Shown piece after piece: positions 45,631 to 54,631 of a DNA stretch of 64,000 nucleotides. Within the stretch, counting starts at the first letter, position 1, and every line of letters begins with the position of its first letter. Both the position numbers and the translations under genes were made by a program. The notes beneath the pieces are model-generated. The model did no database searches and was not told where the DNA came from. It saw only the letters and a list, made by a program, of their open reading frames with translations. Origin of the DNA: JBCBDX01 sp038529265 (GTDB lineage: Bacteria; Pseudomonadota; Alphaproteobacteria; Rhizobiales; Rhizobiaceae); contig JBCBDX010000002.1 in assembly GCA_038529265.1 (NCBI GenBank), forward strand, positions 361,933-425,932, in the 5' to 3' direction.

Positions 45631-46443
45631 ATGCTTACTGCCCTGATTATAACATATTTAATCACGTGCGTCGCTTTCACCGGAATATGGCTAATTAATG
45701 TCATGACCAAGAATGCGGGCGTGATCGACTATTATTGGGGGCCAGGCTTTGCTGTCATCGCCGCCGTTCACTTCTACATGCGCGGTACTGGATCGATCTT
45801 TGAGGTCATATTTCTAGGAGCAATTTGCTTGTGGGCATTTCGCCTCGCTCAGCATTTGATACGACGCCATCATGCGATGCACGGTGAAGATGGCCGTTAT
45901 GCCGCCATGCGCGAAAATGGTGGAGCCAGTTTCTGGTGGGTAAGCCTCTTTACCATCTTTTTGTTGCAAGCAACGCTGCTTTGGATCATCGCCGTGCCCG
46001 TGCACGTGGCGTTTGGACAAGTGGCGTCGACAAATGAAATCATCTTTACGTTGGGAATGGCACTCTTCGTGCTCGGATTTGCAATTGAGTGGCTTTCTGA
46101 TTTCCAACTTTCCGTCGGAAAGAAATCGCACGAGCAAGAAGAACGTGGTGGCGCACTTTACCGCGGCGGCCTTTGGGGTATCAGCCGCCATCCCAACTAT
46201 GTGGGGGAAATGATATTGTGGTGGGGTCTGGGTCTTGCCGCTCTCGCCATGTCTGGCAATCCGCTCGTGTTGCTTGGACCAATCCTGCTTTGCACCATCA
46301 TGATCGCGATTTCCATTCCGCTCACCGAGCAACATATGGTGCGTACCAGGCCTTCATATGTTGACTACCAAAAGCGCACACCGATGCTGTTTGCGCTACG
46401 CGGCGATCCAAAGTCTGGGAGCCCGGCGCGCGAGGTGCAATAA
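45631..46443 (+). CDS. DUF1295 membrane protein
   Basis: A 270-aa multi-span membrane protein of the DUF1295 (steroid 5-alpha-reductase-like) family. The C-terminal motif GLWGISRHPNYVGEMILWWGL is diagnostic and is shared with isoprenylcysteine methyltransferase-like proteins. The reaction is unknown. It is divergent from the L,D-transpeptidase gene and ends at a bidirectional terminator facing the LdtR-like gene. Confidence 0.87.
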   Translation: MLTALIITYLITCVAFTGIWLINVMTKNAGVIDYYWGPGFAVIAAVHFYMRGTGSIFEVIFLGAICLWAFRLAQHLIRRHHAMHGEDGRYAAMRENGGASFWWVSLFTIFLLQATLLWIIAVPVHVAFGQVASTNEIIFTLGMALFVLGFAIEWLSDFQLSVGKKSHEQEERGGALYRGGLWGISRHPNYVGEMILWWGLGLAALAMSGNPLVLLGPILLCTIMIAISIPLTEQHMVRTRPSYVDYQKRTPMLFALRGDPKSGSPAREVQ

Positions 46444-46463
46444 ATCCCAAACCGCAAACACAA

Positions 46464-46504
46464 AAACGCCACCACGCCATTTTCGACGCGGTGGCGTTTT
46501 TTGT
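46464..46504. terminator. bidirectional terminator, DUF1295 / ldtR
   Basis: Long stem AAAACGCCACC-(A)CGC / GCG-GTGGCGTTTT (46463-46477 and 46487-46500) with a loop containing ATTTTC, followed by TTTTTTG on the plus strand and preceded by AAAAA. It separates the convergent genes at 46443 and 46516. Confidence 0.9.
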
Positions 46505-46515
46505 TTCGAGGCGCG

Positions 46516-47028
46516 TTACAGGCGATAAAGGATTGTATCGTTCCAAAAGCGATCAAGACGTTGCATGGCGCGGTTCATCGCCACAAACTCGTCTGAGCCG
46601 ATACCACCTACAGCTTCGATCGATGAAATATGGCGGTCATAAAGCGCGCGTACGACAGCGGCCACGTCCCTGCCCTTCTCAGTCAAGCTAATACGCACTG
46701 AACGCTTATCGGCGTTGGACTTCTCATGATTGATGAAACCCATTTCAGTCAGCTTCTTGACGTTGTAGGAAACGTTTGAGCCGAAATAGTAGCCACGCGA
46801 GCGCAATTCACCAGCCGTTAGTTCCTCATCGCCGATGTTAAAGAGCAGAATCGCCTGCACAGCATTGATATCGCTACGGCGCGACCGCTCAAACTCGTCT
46901 TTGACTACATCTTGCAAACGGCGATGTAGACGTTCAACCAGCTGCAACGCTTCCATATATAGATTGCGGATTGCATCCTTGCTTTCTAACGCGCCACCAG
47001 ACGCCGCCAAATTACTCTCGTTTCTCAT
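46516..47028 (-). CDS. ldtR: MarR-family regulator (LdtR-like)
   Basis: A 170-aa winged-helix regulator. The core AILLFNIGDEELTAGELRSRGYYFGSNVSYNVKKLTEMGFINHEKSNADKRSVRISLTEKG matches the LdtR group of alphaproteobacteria, which regulates L,D-transpeptidase genes and osmotic tolerance. This gene lies about 1 kb from an L,D-transpeptidase gene, in line with that role. ATG 47028 is used; an upstream in-frame start at 47076 has no support. The symbol rests on family resemblance. Confidence 0.8.
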   Translation of the reverse strand: MRNESNLAASGGALESKDAIRNLYMEALQLVERLHRRLQDVVKDEFERSRRSDINAVQAILLFNIGDEELTAGELRSRGYYFGSNVSYNVKKLTEMGFINHEKSNADKRSVRISLTEKGRDVAAVVRALYDRHISSIEAVGGIGSDEFVAMNRAMQRLDRFWNDTILYRL

Positions 47029-47166
47029 TACGCACTCACTGTTTTTTGACGATGTATTCTCGCCTTGTGAGCACAACCTAGCGGATACGAATAAAATTCG
47101 ACTTAAACACGAGCGTTAAAAAACCCTCAATATTATGAAAAGTCTGACCGCTATTGAGACGTATCT

Positions 47167-47607
47167 TCAGCGGGTCATGGCTTCAGCAACAATGTACCGA
47201 CTGTAGATCATATAGCCGCTGATCAGAGCCAGTGCAGCCAGCAAGCCCAAATTGGTCACAATAAGCGACGGCTTTGCTTCGAATATCGATGGAGCACCAC
47301 CATGTGCCAATATTTGCGCAACTAGTATGCCTACCCAAATTGCAACTCCCCATCGCGCGCGCAGCCAAAGGCCAAGCATTGCCACTGGAAAGAGTGCCGC
47401 CAGCGACACATTCATCGCCGATAACGATGTGTTGGATGAGCCAAGCGCCGCGACACCAAAAAAATCGGAGATACCACTTAGACCAGCCCAGTAGCCTACC
47501 GTTGCAACAAGGCAGAGAACTGAAACCAATCGTACAAAGACCAGATAAATCCGTTCAGCCCGTCCAGCCTTGGTGATCGGTTGTACGGTGTCCAAAACAA
47601 TCGACAT
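47167..47607 (-). CDS. DUF6163 membrane protein
   Basis: A 146-aa protein with four hydrophobic helices (about residues 22-45, 60-82, 88-105 and 115-137). It resembles the DUF6163 family found beside ldtR and hemB in Hyphomicrobiales. No function is known. It is divergent from hemB and transcribed toward ldtR, with about 140 bases between them. Confidence 0.78.
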   Translation of the reverse strand: MSIVLDTVQPITKAGRAERIYLVFVRLVSVLCLVATVGYWAGLSGISDFFGVAALGSSNTSLSAMNVSLAALFPVAMLGLWLRARWGVAIWVGILVAQILAHGGAPSIFEAKPSLIVTNLGLLAALALISGYMIYSRYIVAEAMTR

Positions 47608-47692
47608 TTATAACGTTCCCCGCCCATAGGTTTTATAGCGCATGGCAAAATTGCGTGTTACTCGCAACCAAAACCGAACATCGGAGGCTTAC

Positions 47693-48691
47693 ATGCCCGC
47701 GACCCAACCACTGGAACTTACCCGTCGCATGCGGCGATTGCGAGGCAGTCCCTGGATGCGCGATCTCGTCAGAGAAACCAGCCTGACGCCACATGATCTT
47801 ATCTGGCCGATCTTTATCACGGACGGAGAAAACAATCGCCAGCCGATTAACGCCATGCCAGGTGTGGAAAGATTGAGCGTTGATCTGGCGGTAGAAGCTG
47901 CAAAGCGTGCGCACAGTCTTTCAATTCCCGCCATTGCCACATTTGCGCAAGTGGATCACGCGCTAAAGGACGTAAATGGCAGCCACATCTTGGATACGGA
48001 CAACATCGTCAACCGCGCAACACGCGCCATCAAGGACGCGGTTCCGGACATTGGCATCATAACCGATGTCGCACTCGATCCTTTCACATCGCATGGCCAT
48101 GATGGCGTTTTGCGCGATGGGATCATCATCAACGACGAAACCGTATCCATCTTGGCTGAAGCAGCAATCAATCAGGCTCAAGCCGGATCAGATATCATTG
48201 CGCCCTCTGACATGATGGATGGGCGGATTGGTGCGATACGGGAGGCGCTTGATGGCGCAGGATATACTGATATCGCGATCATGTCTTATGCTACCAAGTT
48301 TGCGTCGGCTTACTACGGCCCCTACCGAGAAGCCATTGGAACATCCGGCCTTCTGAAGGGTGACAAGAAGACCTACTATATTGATCCGGCCAACGCGCAT
48401 GAAGCAGTCCATGATGCAGCGCTCGATGTGGAAGAAGGTGCTGACATGCTGATGGTGAAACCAGGTCTGCCCTATCTGGATATCTGCAGGCAGTTAAAAG
48501 ACGCGTTTGAGATGCCGACTTTTGCGTACCAAGTCTCTGGTGAGTACGCGATGGTGGAGGCTGCCGCAGCAAATGGCTGGATTGATGGTGAGCGCGTGAT
48601 GCTGGAGAGCCTGTCCGCATTCAAACGTGCCGGATGCGATGGTGTTTTGACCTACTTTGCACCGCGTGTTGCGGAAGTTCTCAATAGCTGA
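47693..48691 (+). CDS. hemB: delta-aminolevulinic acid dehydratase
   Basis: Joins two 5-aminolevulinate molecules into porphobilinogen for heme synthesis (332 aa). The catalytic Lys segments IMSYATKFASAYYGPYRE and LMVKPGLPYLDI are present. The metal-binding region reads DVALDPFTSHGHDG, with Asp in place of the Cys of zinc enzymes, as in magnesium-type rhizobial HemB. ATG 47693 follows GGAGGCTTAC; upstream in-frame codons are not conserved. Confidence 0.96.
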   Translation: MPATQPLELTRRMRRLRGSPWMRDLVRETSLTPHDLIWPIFITDGENNRQPINAMPGVERLSVDLAVEAAKRAHSLSIPAIATFAQVDHALKDVNGSHILDTDNIVNRATRAIKDAVPDIGIITDVALDPFTSHGHDGVLRDGIIINDETVSILAEAAINQAQAGSDIIAPSDMMDGRIGAIREALDGAGYTDIAIMSYATKFASAYYGPYREAIGTSGLLKGDKKTYYIDPANAHEAVHDAALDVEEGADMLMVKPGLPYLDICRQLKDAFEMPTFAYQVSGEYAMVEAAAANGWIDGERVMLESLSAFKRAGCDGVLTYFAPRVAEVLNS

Positions 48692-48727
48692 TTTGTCGAC
48701 AGCCAAATCAATGCATATGTGCCAGAT

Positions 48728-49213
48728 ATGACCAACTCAATTCCGATGACTCACAATGAAGCGCGTTTCGACAATGCAGCACTGCTGGATTCAGTTCGCA
48801 CCCGGCGCACGATCGCGTTCTTTATCGATTACTTCTTCGTTTTCATTTTGTGCATCGTTGCAATTCCACTGATCGCTATCTTCGGCTTCGCCACATTTGG
48901 TGCGGGCTGGCTTCTATACACAATATTGGTGCCATTGGTGGCTCTAACCTACATCGCATGGACCGTAGGCGGACCGAACCAGGGCACCTGGGGCATGCAG
49001 ATTATGGATTTGTGTTTGGTACGCTATGATGGCGAGCGTTTGGACTGGTTGACGGGTATCGTGCACGCCGTCCTGTTTTGGGTCGCCCATACAGTATTGA
49101 CACCTGCGGTCGCCCTACTTGCTCTTTTTACGCGGCACAAACGTTTGTTGCATGACATCGTTCTGGGGACAGTTGCCGTGCGCAAGTCACAGTTTGATGT
49201 AAAGGTAGACTAG
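48728..49213 (+). CDS. RDD family membrane protein
   Basis: A 161-aa protein with an RDD domain: RRTIAFFIDYFFVFI at the first membrane segment, a second hydrophobic pair, then NQGTWGMQIMDLCLV and RHKRLLHDIVLGTVAV at the C-terminus. Its role is unknown; some RDD proteins are linked to ion transport. It lies between hemB and bpt, in the same direction. ATG 48728 is preferred to GTG 48719. Confidence 0.88.
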   Translation: MTNSIPMTHNEARFDNAALLDSVRTRRTIAFFIDYFFVFILCIVAIPLIAIFGFATFGAGWLLYTILVPLVALTYIAWTVGGPNQGTWGMQIMDLCLVRYDGERLDWLTGIVHAVLFWVAHTVLTPAVALLALFTRHKRLLHDIVLGTVAVRKSQFDVKVD

Positions 49214-49283
49214 CCTGTGGACTGCCACTTGACCTTTTTATGCAAGAGGCCAAACTTGTTATGATCCGCCACATGACACTTGC

Positions 49284-50051
49284 ATGACCAAACACTCGAC
49301 GAAGACACCGCAGTTCTTTTTGACGTCGCCCTCGCCGTGCCCCTATCTCGACGGCCAGTTCGAGCGCAAAGTGTTTACGCATCTGGTTGGCGAAAAAGCG
49401 CCGGAGATGAATGACCTTCTGACGCAAGGTGGCTTCCGCCGATCTCAGAACATTGCCTACCGACCTGCATGCGAAACTTGTCGCGCATGTGTCTCGGTTC
49501 GTTTGCTTGCTGACGACTATATTCCAACGAAGTCTCAAAAGCGGGTCGCAAAACGCAACAATGATCTGATCAGCATGGAAGAAGTGGCGGAACCGACATC
49601 TGAGCAATATGCCCTGTTTCGCCGATATCTCGATGCGCGCCACCCGTCAGGCGGAATGGCCGACATGACTGTTCTTGATTATGCAATGATGATCGAAGAC
49701 AGCCATGTCAAAACGCGTATCATCGAATATCGTGTGCGCGATGCGGACAGCTTCATTACCGGGCGATCACGCGGCGAACTTGTAGCCGTGGCACTGTCAG
49801 ATCTGATGTCCGACGGCTATTCGATGGTCTATTCATTCTTTGATCCGGAACTGCCCGAGCGTTCACTTGGTACCTATATGATCATGGATCACGTGGCACG
49901 AGCACGCGCCAAGGGCCTTCCGCACGTTTATCTCGGCTATTGGGTAGAGGGATCACCGAAGATGAACTACAAGCAGAAGTTCGCGCCCCAGGAGCATCTC
50001 ACCGGCGAAGGCTGGATGCGTTATACGCCGGAAAATTTGCCTTTGACGTAA
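49284..50051 (+). CDS. bpt: aspartate/glutamate leucyltransferase
   Basis: Transfers leucine from Leu-tRNA to N-terminal Asp or Glu of proteins, marking them for ClpAP degradation (N-end rule). The 255-aa sequence has the family features [40 protein letters not shown] and [22 protein letters not shown]. Its stop overlaps the convergent flavin reductase gene by about 30 bases. Confidence 0.93.
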   Translation: MTKHSTKTPQFFLTSPSPCPYLDGQFERKVFTHLVGEKAPEMNDLLTQGGFRRSQNIAYRPACETCRACVSVRLLADDYIPTKSQKRVAKRNNDLISMEEVAEPTSEQYALFRRYLDARHPSGGMADMTVLDYAMMIEDSHVKTRIIEYRVRDADSFITGRSRGELVAVALSDLMSDGYSMVYSFFDPELPERSLGTYMIMDHVARARAKGLPHVYLGYWVEGSPKMNYKQKFAPQEHLTGEGWMRYTPENLPLT

Positions 50052-50518
50052 ATAAGCGGGTCACGCTCGCTACAAGCAAAGGAAAGCACCTGACCGATCA
50101 AAATGTCATGGTCACCGGCTGAAACGACCTGCTCCAACTTGCAATCAAACCACGCCGAAGCTTCCGTAAGCTTAAGTCTATTGGTTGCCAAACGCTCCAC
50201 CGGAACATCAGCAAACCGCTCTTCGTGGGACCCGCGTGTAAATTGCATGGCTGTGTCGCGCTGATCAGCATTGAGAATGCTAACTGTATACCCACCGGCA
50301 TCTATGAAGGCCTGATGGCTACCGCTCTCCTTGCGGATCGACCAAAGCACCATCGCAGGCTCGAGCGATACCGTATTAAAAGAATTGCACGTCATGCCGA
50401 TGTCGGTGCCATCCAGGTTGGCTGTCACGACGGTTACGCCGGTCGCGAAGCAACCCATGGCGCGTTTAAGGGCGGCTTCATTGAGTACGTCGATGTTCAA
50501 ATGGGCATCTGCATTCAT
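50021..50518 (-). CDS. flavin reductase (FMN-binding split barrel)
   Basis: A 165-aa flavin:NAD(P)H reductase-like protein. Core motifs are [39 protein letters not shown] and [13 protein letters not shown]. Such proteins supply reduced flavin to a partner monooxygenase; the LLM enzyme of this operon is the obvious candidate. The start is ATG 50518 after GAGAGGCC; a longer frame overlaps the aldo-keto reductase gene and is unlikely. Confidence 0.9.
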   Translation of the reverse strand: MNADAHLNIDVLNEAALKRAMGCFATGVTVVTANLDGTDIGMTCNSFNTVSLEPAMVLWSIRKESGSHQAFIDAGGYTVSILNADQRDTAMQFTRGSHEERFADVPVERLATNRLKLTEASAWFDCKLEQVVSAGDHDILIGQVLSFACSERDPLIYVKGKFSGV

Positions 50519-50559
50519 GGTCTGCGGCCTCTCTTGGGTTTTGGCGGTTTGGTCCACTA

Positions 50560-51480
50560 TCAGGGTACTTCCTGGCCGGCGGCCAGTGTCCAAAGTTCAA
50601 ACCAGGTTTCGCGATCTATCTCGACTTTGAGCGCATCTGTGATGTGACGAATTCGGTCCAAAGTGTTGGTGCCAACAATCGGCAGAATTTTTGCCGGATG
50701 CGCCAACAGCCAAGCCAGCGCAACTGCATCTGCAGCCACGTGGTAATTGTTGCCAATCTCGAGCAGTTTCGGCATCACCCGTTTGCCAACTTCATCATTT
50801 GGGATGAACAGGCGACCACCAGCCAACGGTGACCACGCCATCGGCGGACGGCCATCCTGCTGAGCTCTGGCAATCTGACCATTTGTAAAGGTGTCACGCG
50901 CAGCAAGCGATATCTCGATCTGGTTCGTCAAGATGGGGTGCTTCATCGCCGATTGTAGCAGATCGAGGTCCCAGGGCATGAAGTTGGAGACACCAACGCC
51001 GCGAACCTTGCCCTCATCAACCAACGCATCCAACGCGCCGCCCGTTTCAAGGTGATCCATCAGCGGGTCGGGCCGGTGGATCAGGAGCATGTCGATCACA
51101 TCAACACCCAAGTGGCCGAGTGAGGCATCAACGGACGCTCGAATGTGAGCGGCGCTCGTATCATAATGCTTGACCCGGCGCTTGGGAAACTTCTCTGATA
51201 ACAGCATGATGTCGCATTTTGTGATGATCTGCATGCGATCTTTAAGATCACCGTGGCTCTTGATCACCTTACCAAACAGCGCTTCGCAGGAATAATCACC
51301 ATAGATGTCAGCATGGTCAAAAGTGGTGATACCATTTTCAAGACAAAGGTCGATCTTCTTGCGAATGTGGGTTTCTGACGTGTCCATATCGTCCGCCAAG
51401 CGCCAAACGCCATAAATCAAACGCGAGAACGCCGGCACACCGTGGCCAAAATCCACCATTTCCATCGTTGAATTGCTCAT
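50560..51480 (-). CDS. aldo-keto reductase
   Basis: NAD(P)H-dependent TIM-barrel reductase of 306 aa. The catalytic tetrad is visible: Asp and Tyr near FDHADIYGDYSCE, Lys in IITKCDIM and His in MLLIHRPDPL. The NADP-binding C-terminal block AHPAKILPIVGTNTLDRI is also typical. It resembles the YdhF-type group. It overlaps the LLM monooxygenase gene by one base (TGATG) and is followed by a flavin reductase gene, which points to one catabolic operon. Confidence 0.92.
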   Translation of the reverse strand: MSNSTMEMVDFGHGVPAFSRLIYGVWRLADDMDTSETHIRKKIDLCLENGITTFDHADIYGDYSCEALFGKVIKSHGDLKDRMQIITKCDIMLLSEKFPKRRVKHYDTSAAHIRASVDASLGHLGVDVIDMLLIHRPDPLMDHLETGGALDALVDEGKVRGVGVSNFMPWDLDLLQSAMKHPILTNQIEISLAARDTFTNGQIARAQQDGRPPMAWSPLAGGRLFIPNDEVGKRVMPKLLEIGNNYHVAADAVALAWLLAHPAKILPIVGTNTLDRIRHITDALKVEIDRETWFELWTLAAGQEVP

Positions 51481-52637
51481 CAGCGTCGTACTCCCACCCC
51501 GAGTGGTGTTGCGGGTATCTCTTCAGGCACCCGGCCATAAACATGGGGTAGCGAGCAGGTTTTCAACTGCGGCAAAACCTTCTCGCCGAAAATCTTGCAT
51601 TCGTCGAAGTGAGGATAGCCGGAGAAGATGAAAGCGCGAATACCCATCTTTTGGTAGTTTTCAATTTTGCTCATGACCTGATCGACGGACCCGACGAGCG
51701 CAGCGCCGCATCCTGAACGCGCGCGGCCTACCCCTGTCCAAAGATGAGGTTCGACGTAGCCACCGTCATCAGCCTTATCGCGGTTCGCGGCCTGCAGGGA
51801 CACACCAAAGTTCTTCGCGTCCAACGCTCGCCCCCGGATTTCCGCGCCCTTGTCATCATCCAGCTTGGAGACAAGATGTTCGGCATATTCACGCGCTTCT
51901 ACTTCGGTGTCGCGCACGATCATGTGAACCCGCAAACCGTAATCAAGCGTGCGGCCGTGGGCTTCCGCAACAGCATGGACATCTGCCATGCGCTTTCGAA
52001 GCAATTCTTCGGGTTCTGGCCACATCAAGTAGACATCGCACTGCGCACCGCACAGTTCGAGCGCCATCGGCGAATAGCCACCAAAGTAAAGCAGCGGGCC
52101 GCCATTTTGCTGATAGGGACGAACCGGATCGGTATTCAGTCCCTTTAGCTGATAGATCTCACCTTCATAATTGATCTCATCCTGGGTCCAGGCTTGGCGC
52201 AGTATCTCAACGACCTCATGCGAACGCTGATAGCGATATTCGCTGGACGCCTCTTCACCCGGAAAGGGCGAAGAAATGACATTGAGTGTCAAACGGCCCT
52301 TCATCACATGGTCAACGGTTGCCACGGCTCGGGCCAGCATGGCCGGATGCACTTCACCGCAGCGGATCGCCGCCAGCATGTTGATCTTCTCGGTCAGCGG
52401 TGCCATCGCAGAGACGAACGACCACGTGTCCTGACCTACTTGATAAGATGACGGGCATAATATGTTGCGAAAGCCAAGCTTGTCGGCCGTTTTGACGATC
52501 TCGGACGTATGCTCAAAAGACGAGCGCAGGTCGCCTTCCGGCACACCCAAATAGCGATAATCATCGGAACAAATGGGGGCGAACCACGAAACTTCGGCAG
52601 CATCCAAATCGGCGGATTTGACCGGCACGACGGTCAT
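51480..52637 (-). CDS. LLM-class flavin-dependent monooxygenase (SsuD-like)
   Basis: A 385-aa bacterial-luciferase-like monooxygenase closest in pattern to alkanesulfonate monooxygenases. Notable stretches are VSWFAPICSDDYRYLGVPEGD, FRNILCPSSYQVGQDTWSFVSAMAPLTEKINMLAAIRCGEVHP and LLYFGGYSPMALELCGAQCDVYLMWPEP. It probably cleaves a C-S bond with reduced flavin and oxygen, but the substrate is not known. ATG 52637 follows GGGAGAATTGCCG. It is divergent from a GntR regulator. Confidence 0.9.
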   Translation of the reverse strand: MTVVPVKSADLDAAEVSWFAPICSDDYRYLGVPEGDLRSSFEHTSEIVKTADKLGFRNILCPSSYQVGQDTWSFVSAMAPLTEKINMLAAIRCGEVHPAMLARAVATVDHVMKGRLTLNVISSPFPGEEASSEYRYQRSHEVVEILRQAWTQDEINYEGEIYQLKGLNTDPVRPYQQNGGPLLYFGGYSPMALELCGAQCDVYLMWPEPEELLRKRMADVHAVAEAHGRTLDYGLRVHMIVRDTEVEAREYAEHLVSKLDDDKGAEIRGRALDAKNFGVSLQAANRDKADDGGYVEPHLWTGVGRARSGCGAALVGSVDQVMSKIENYQKMGIRAFIFSGYPHFDECKIFGEKVLPQLKTCSLPHVYGRVPEEIPATPLGVGVRR

Positions 52638-52725
52638 CGGCAATTCTCCCGTTCATCATTTTGTTTTTGCCGCATTTCGGCTAACTTGGCCGGTGAAATA
52701 GCAAGACTATCGGGGTATATCAATA

Positions 52726-53439
52726 GTGAATGAATTTGGGCCGACCACCCTCCCCATCTACATCCAGATCACCGAATTGTTGAGCCGCGAAATTGCGGCT
52801 GGTGTCTGGCCGGACGGAACACGCCTGCCAACAGAAGCTGAACTCGCGCGGCAACTTAACGTCGCTGTCGGCACACTACGCAAGTCGCTGGCCATTCTTG
52901 AGCAACGCGGGCTTTTGGAGCGCATCCAGGGCTCGGGCACCTATGTGCGGCGAAAAGCGAAGACCGGCGCGATCTACGAGTTTTTCCGGCTGGAACTGAA
53001 AACTGGCTCAACAGGCCTGCCGACCGCCAAGACGCTTTCCGTCGACAAGCTGCCCAATCCCGATTTTCTTCCCGCGTTCGGTGACGGCTCATCGACCCAT
53101 GCCTGGCGCGTGCGGCGGTTGCGTTATCTCGGCGAAACACCCGCTGCCTTGGAAGAAATCTGGTTCGATGCCCGCCATGTCGATGGTTTAAGCATCGATT
53201 CACTGGGCGACTCCATGCACCTGTTTTACAAGGAAAAATTGAGCTTTTGGGTTGCCCGCGTTGAAGACCGTGTATCAGCCTCGCCCTGCCCGGCCTTTGT
53301 TGACGATCAACCTTTTGAACCAGGCACGCCGTTCGGCTTTGTCGAACGCATCAGCTGGGATCAGGCTGAAGTGATCGAGGAGTATTCACGCAATTGGTAT
53401 GACCCCGAAACGGTGGCTTATGTGGGTCGGTGGGTCTGA
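52726..53439 (+). CDS. GntR-family regulator (HutC/UTRA type)
   Basis: A 237-aa regulator. The winged helix is LPIYIQITELLSREIAAGVWPDGTRLPTEAELARQLNVAVGTLRKSLAILEQRGLLERIQGSGTYV. The C-terminal half is a UTRA ligand-binding domain (AWRVRRLRYLGETPAALEEIWFDA, YKEKLSFWVARVEDRV). It starts with GTG 52726. It faces the LLM-AKR-flavin reductase operon across an 88-base gap and very likely controls it in response to a pathway substrate. Confidence 0.92.
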   Translation: MNEFGPTTLPIYIQITELLSREIAAGVWPDGTRLPTEAELARQLNVAVGTLRKSLAILEQRGLLERIQGSGTYVRRKAKTGAIYEFFRLELKTGSTGLPTAKTLSVDKLPNPDFLPAFGDGSSTHAWRVRRLRYLGETPAALEEIWFDARHVDGLSIDSLGDSMHLFYKEKLSFWVARVEDRVSASPCPAFVDDQPFEPGTPFGFVERISWDQAEVIEEYSRNWYDPETVAYVGRWV

Positions 53440-53542
53440 GAGCGCCAATATTACGACGCGAACCAGTGATGGGGTCAGGAATAGAGACTGCCATTGCTGG
53501 ATCGAGCAAAATAAAAACTTCACTCATAAATTTCTATATTGA

Positions 53543-53920
53543 ATGGCAAATAAAAACTACCAGATGAAACTCATGCTTCGTCGTTTAGTTGAGTTTTGGC
53601 AGTTTCACAGAGGAGACCTGACGGGCGTTGGTCTCGTACTTCTCGCACTAACTCCGGTTATTGCCATTCCGTTCATTTTGCTTCCAAGCGGGACATTGAC
53701 CCAGCAAGTAGAGCACAATGCTGAGTTGCTGTCCTTCACCCCAATACAGGCTCCCAAAGTCATCACTGGCACGCGACCCGCCACCGCAAAGTTAGAAAAT
53801 GGGCGTTTCGTGACCATAGATTTGCCCATAAACGGTGCCTACAAGCGTGGTGATGAAATCAGAGTGATGGAGCGCAAACACAAATATGGCCCATATCGGT
53901 ATTATGCGCTGACCGACTAA
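53543..53920 (+). CDS. hypothetical membrane-anchored protein
   Basis: A 125-aa protein with one membrane helix (about residues 27-49, GVGLVLLALTPVIAIPFILL) and an outward-facing domain with beta character (NGRFVTIDLPINGAYKRGDEIRVMERK). No family is recognised. The start may be ATG 53543 or ATG 53564. It converges with the amidotransferase gene, overlapping its stop by 4 bases. Confidence 0.6.
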   Translation: MANKNYQMKLMLRRLVEFWQFHRGDLTGVGLVLLALTPVIAIPFILLPSGTLTQQVEHNAELLSFTPIQAPKVITGTRPATAKLENGRFVTIDLPINGAYKRGDEIRVMERKHKYGPYRYYALTD

Positions 53921-54618
53921 CGGTGCCTGTTTACTAGTAATTGCAGCAACCGGCTCTCATACCACTCCACAGCCTCGCCCTGCCATTTCGCAAACCCCTC
54001 ATTCTGCACCTCTTCACTCTGCGTGCCCGGTCGGCCGATAAGGTGGCCATAATAGGAGTGCCAGAGGTCGAAGATTTCGCGGGTGACTTCGGGGTGGAAC
54101 TGTAGACCCAAAATATTCTCCCCGTAGGCAAAAGCTTGATTGGGATGCAGCGTCTCGTTTGACGTTGCCAGCAGCGTCGCGCCATGCGGCAATTCCCAGC
54201 CCTGCGCATTGCCATTGAGCGTCATCATTTTGGGCGGCATGAAGCCGTCGACCAGAGACTGCGTTTCGTAAAAGCCCATGGAGAGCGCGTTGGGGTTTTC
54301 GCCATATTGAACCTTGGCACCAAGCACATGCGCGATCATCTGGCTGCCAAGACACACGCCGATCAGCGGTACCTCTTGCGCCATGGCTTGTTCGATCAGC
54401 GCAAATTCGTCGGCCAGATAGTGCCACTTCTCATGCTCGGAGACCATTTGCGGGCCGCCCGTGACGAGCACACCAGCCTCGTCGCCCTTGAGCATCGGCA
54501 CGGGATCGCCCTTCCAAGGATGGTGGACGCGCACATCAAATCCCTGCGCGACCAGAAATTGCTGGCCCGCGTCCGGCGGCGTGTCCCAATGTTCGATGAT
54601 GTGCACGATGCGGCTCAT
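53917..54618 (-). CDS. class I glutamine amidotransferase-like protein
   Basis: A 233-aa protein with the GATase type-1 fold. The nucleophile elbow is VPLIGVCLGSQMIAHVLG (catalytic Cys), and the His-Glu pair lies in LGLQFHPEVTREI. The N-terminus SRIVHIIEHWDTPPDAGQQFL and the GVLVTGGPQMVSEH oxyanion region are as in GMP-synthase-like stand-alone amidotransferases. Substrate not predicted. It is followed 14 bases later by the GH25 gene in the upstream direction. Confidence 0.9.
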   Translation of the reverse strand: MSRIVHIIEHWDTPPDAGQQFLVAQGFDVRVHHPWKGDPVPMLKGDEAGVLVTGGPQMVSEHEKWHYLADEFALIEQAMAQEVPLIGVCLGSQMIAHVLGAKVQYGENPNALSMGFYETQSLVDGFMPPKMMTLNGNAQGWELPHGATLLATSNETLHPNQAFAYGENILGLQFHPEVTREIFDLWHSYYGHLIGRPGTQSEEVQNEGFAKWQGEAVEWYESRLLQLLVNRHR

Positions 54619-54631
54619 GGGCCGCGCCGTA

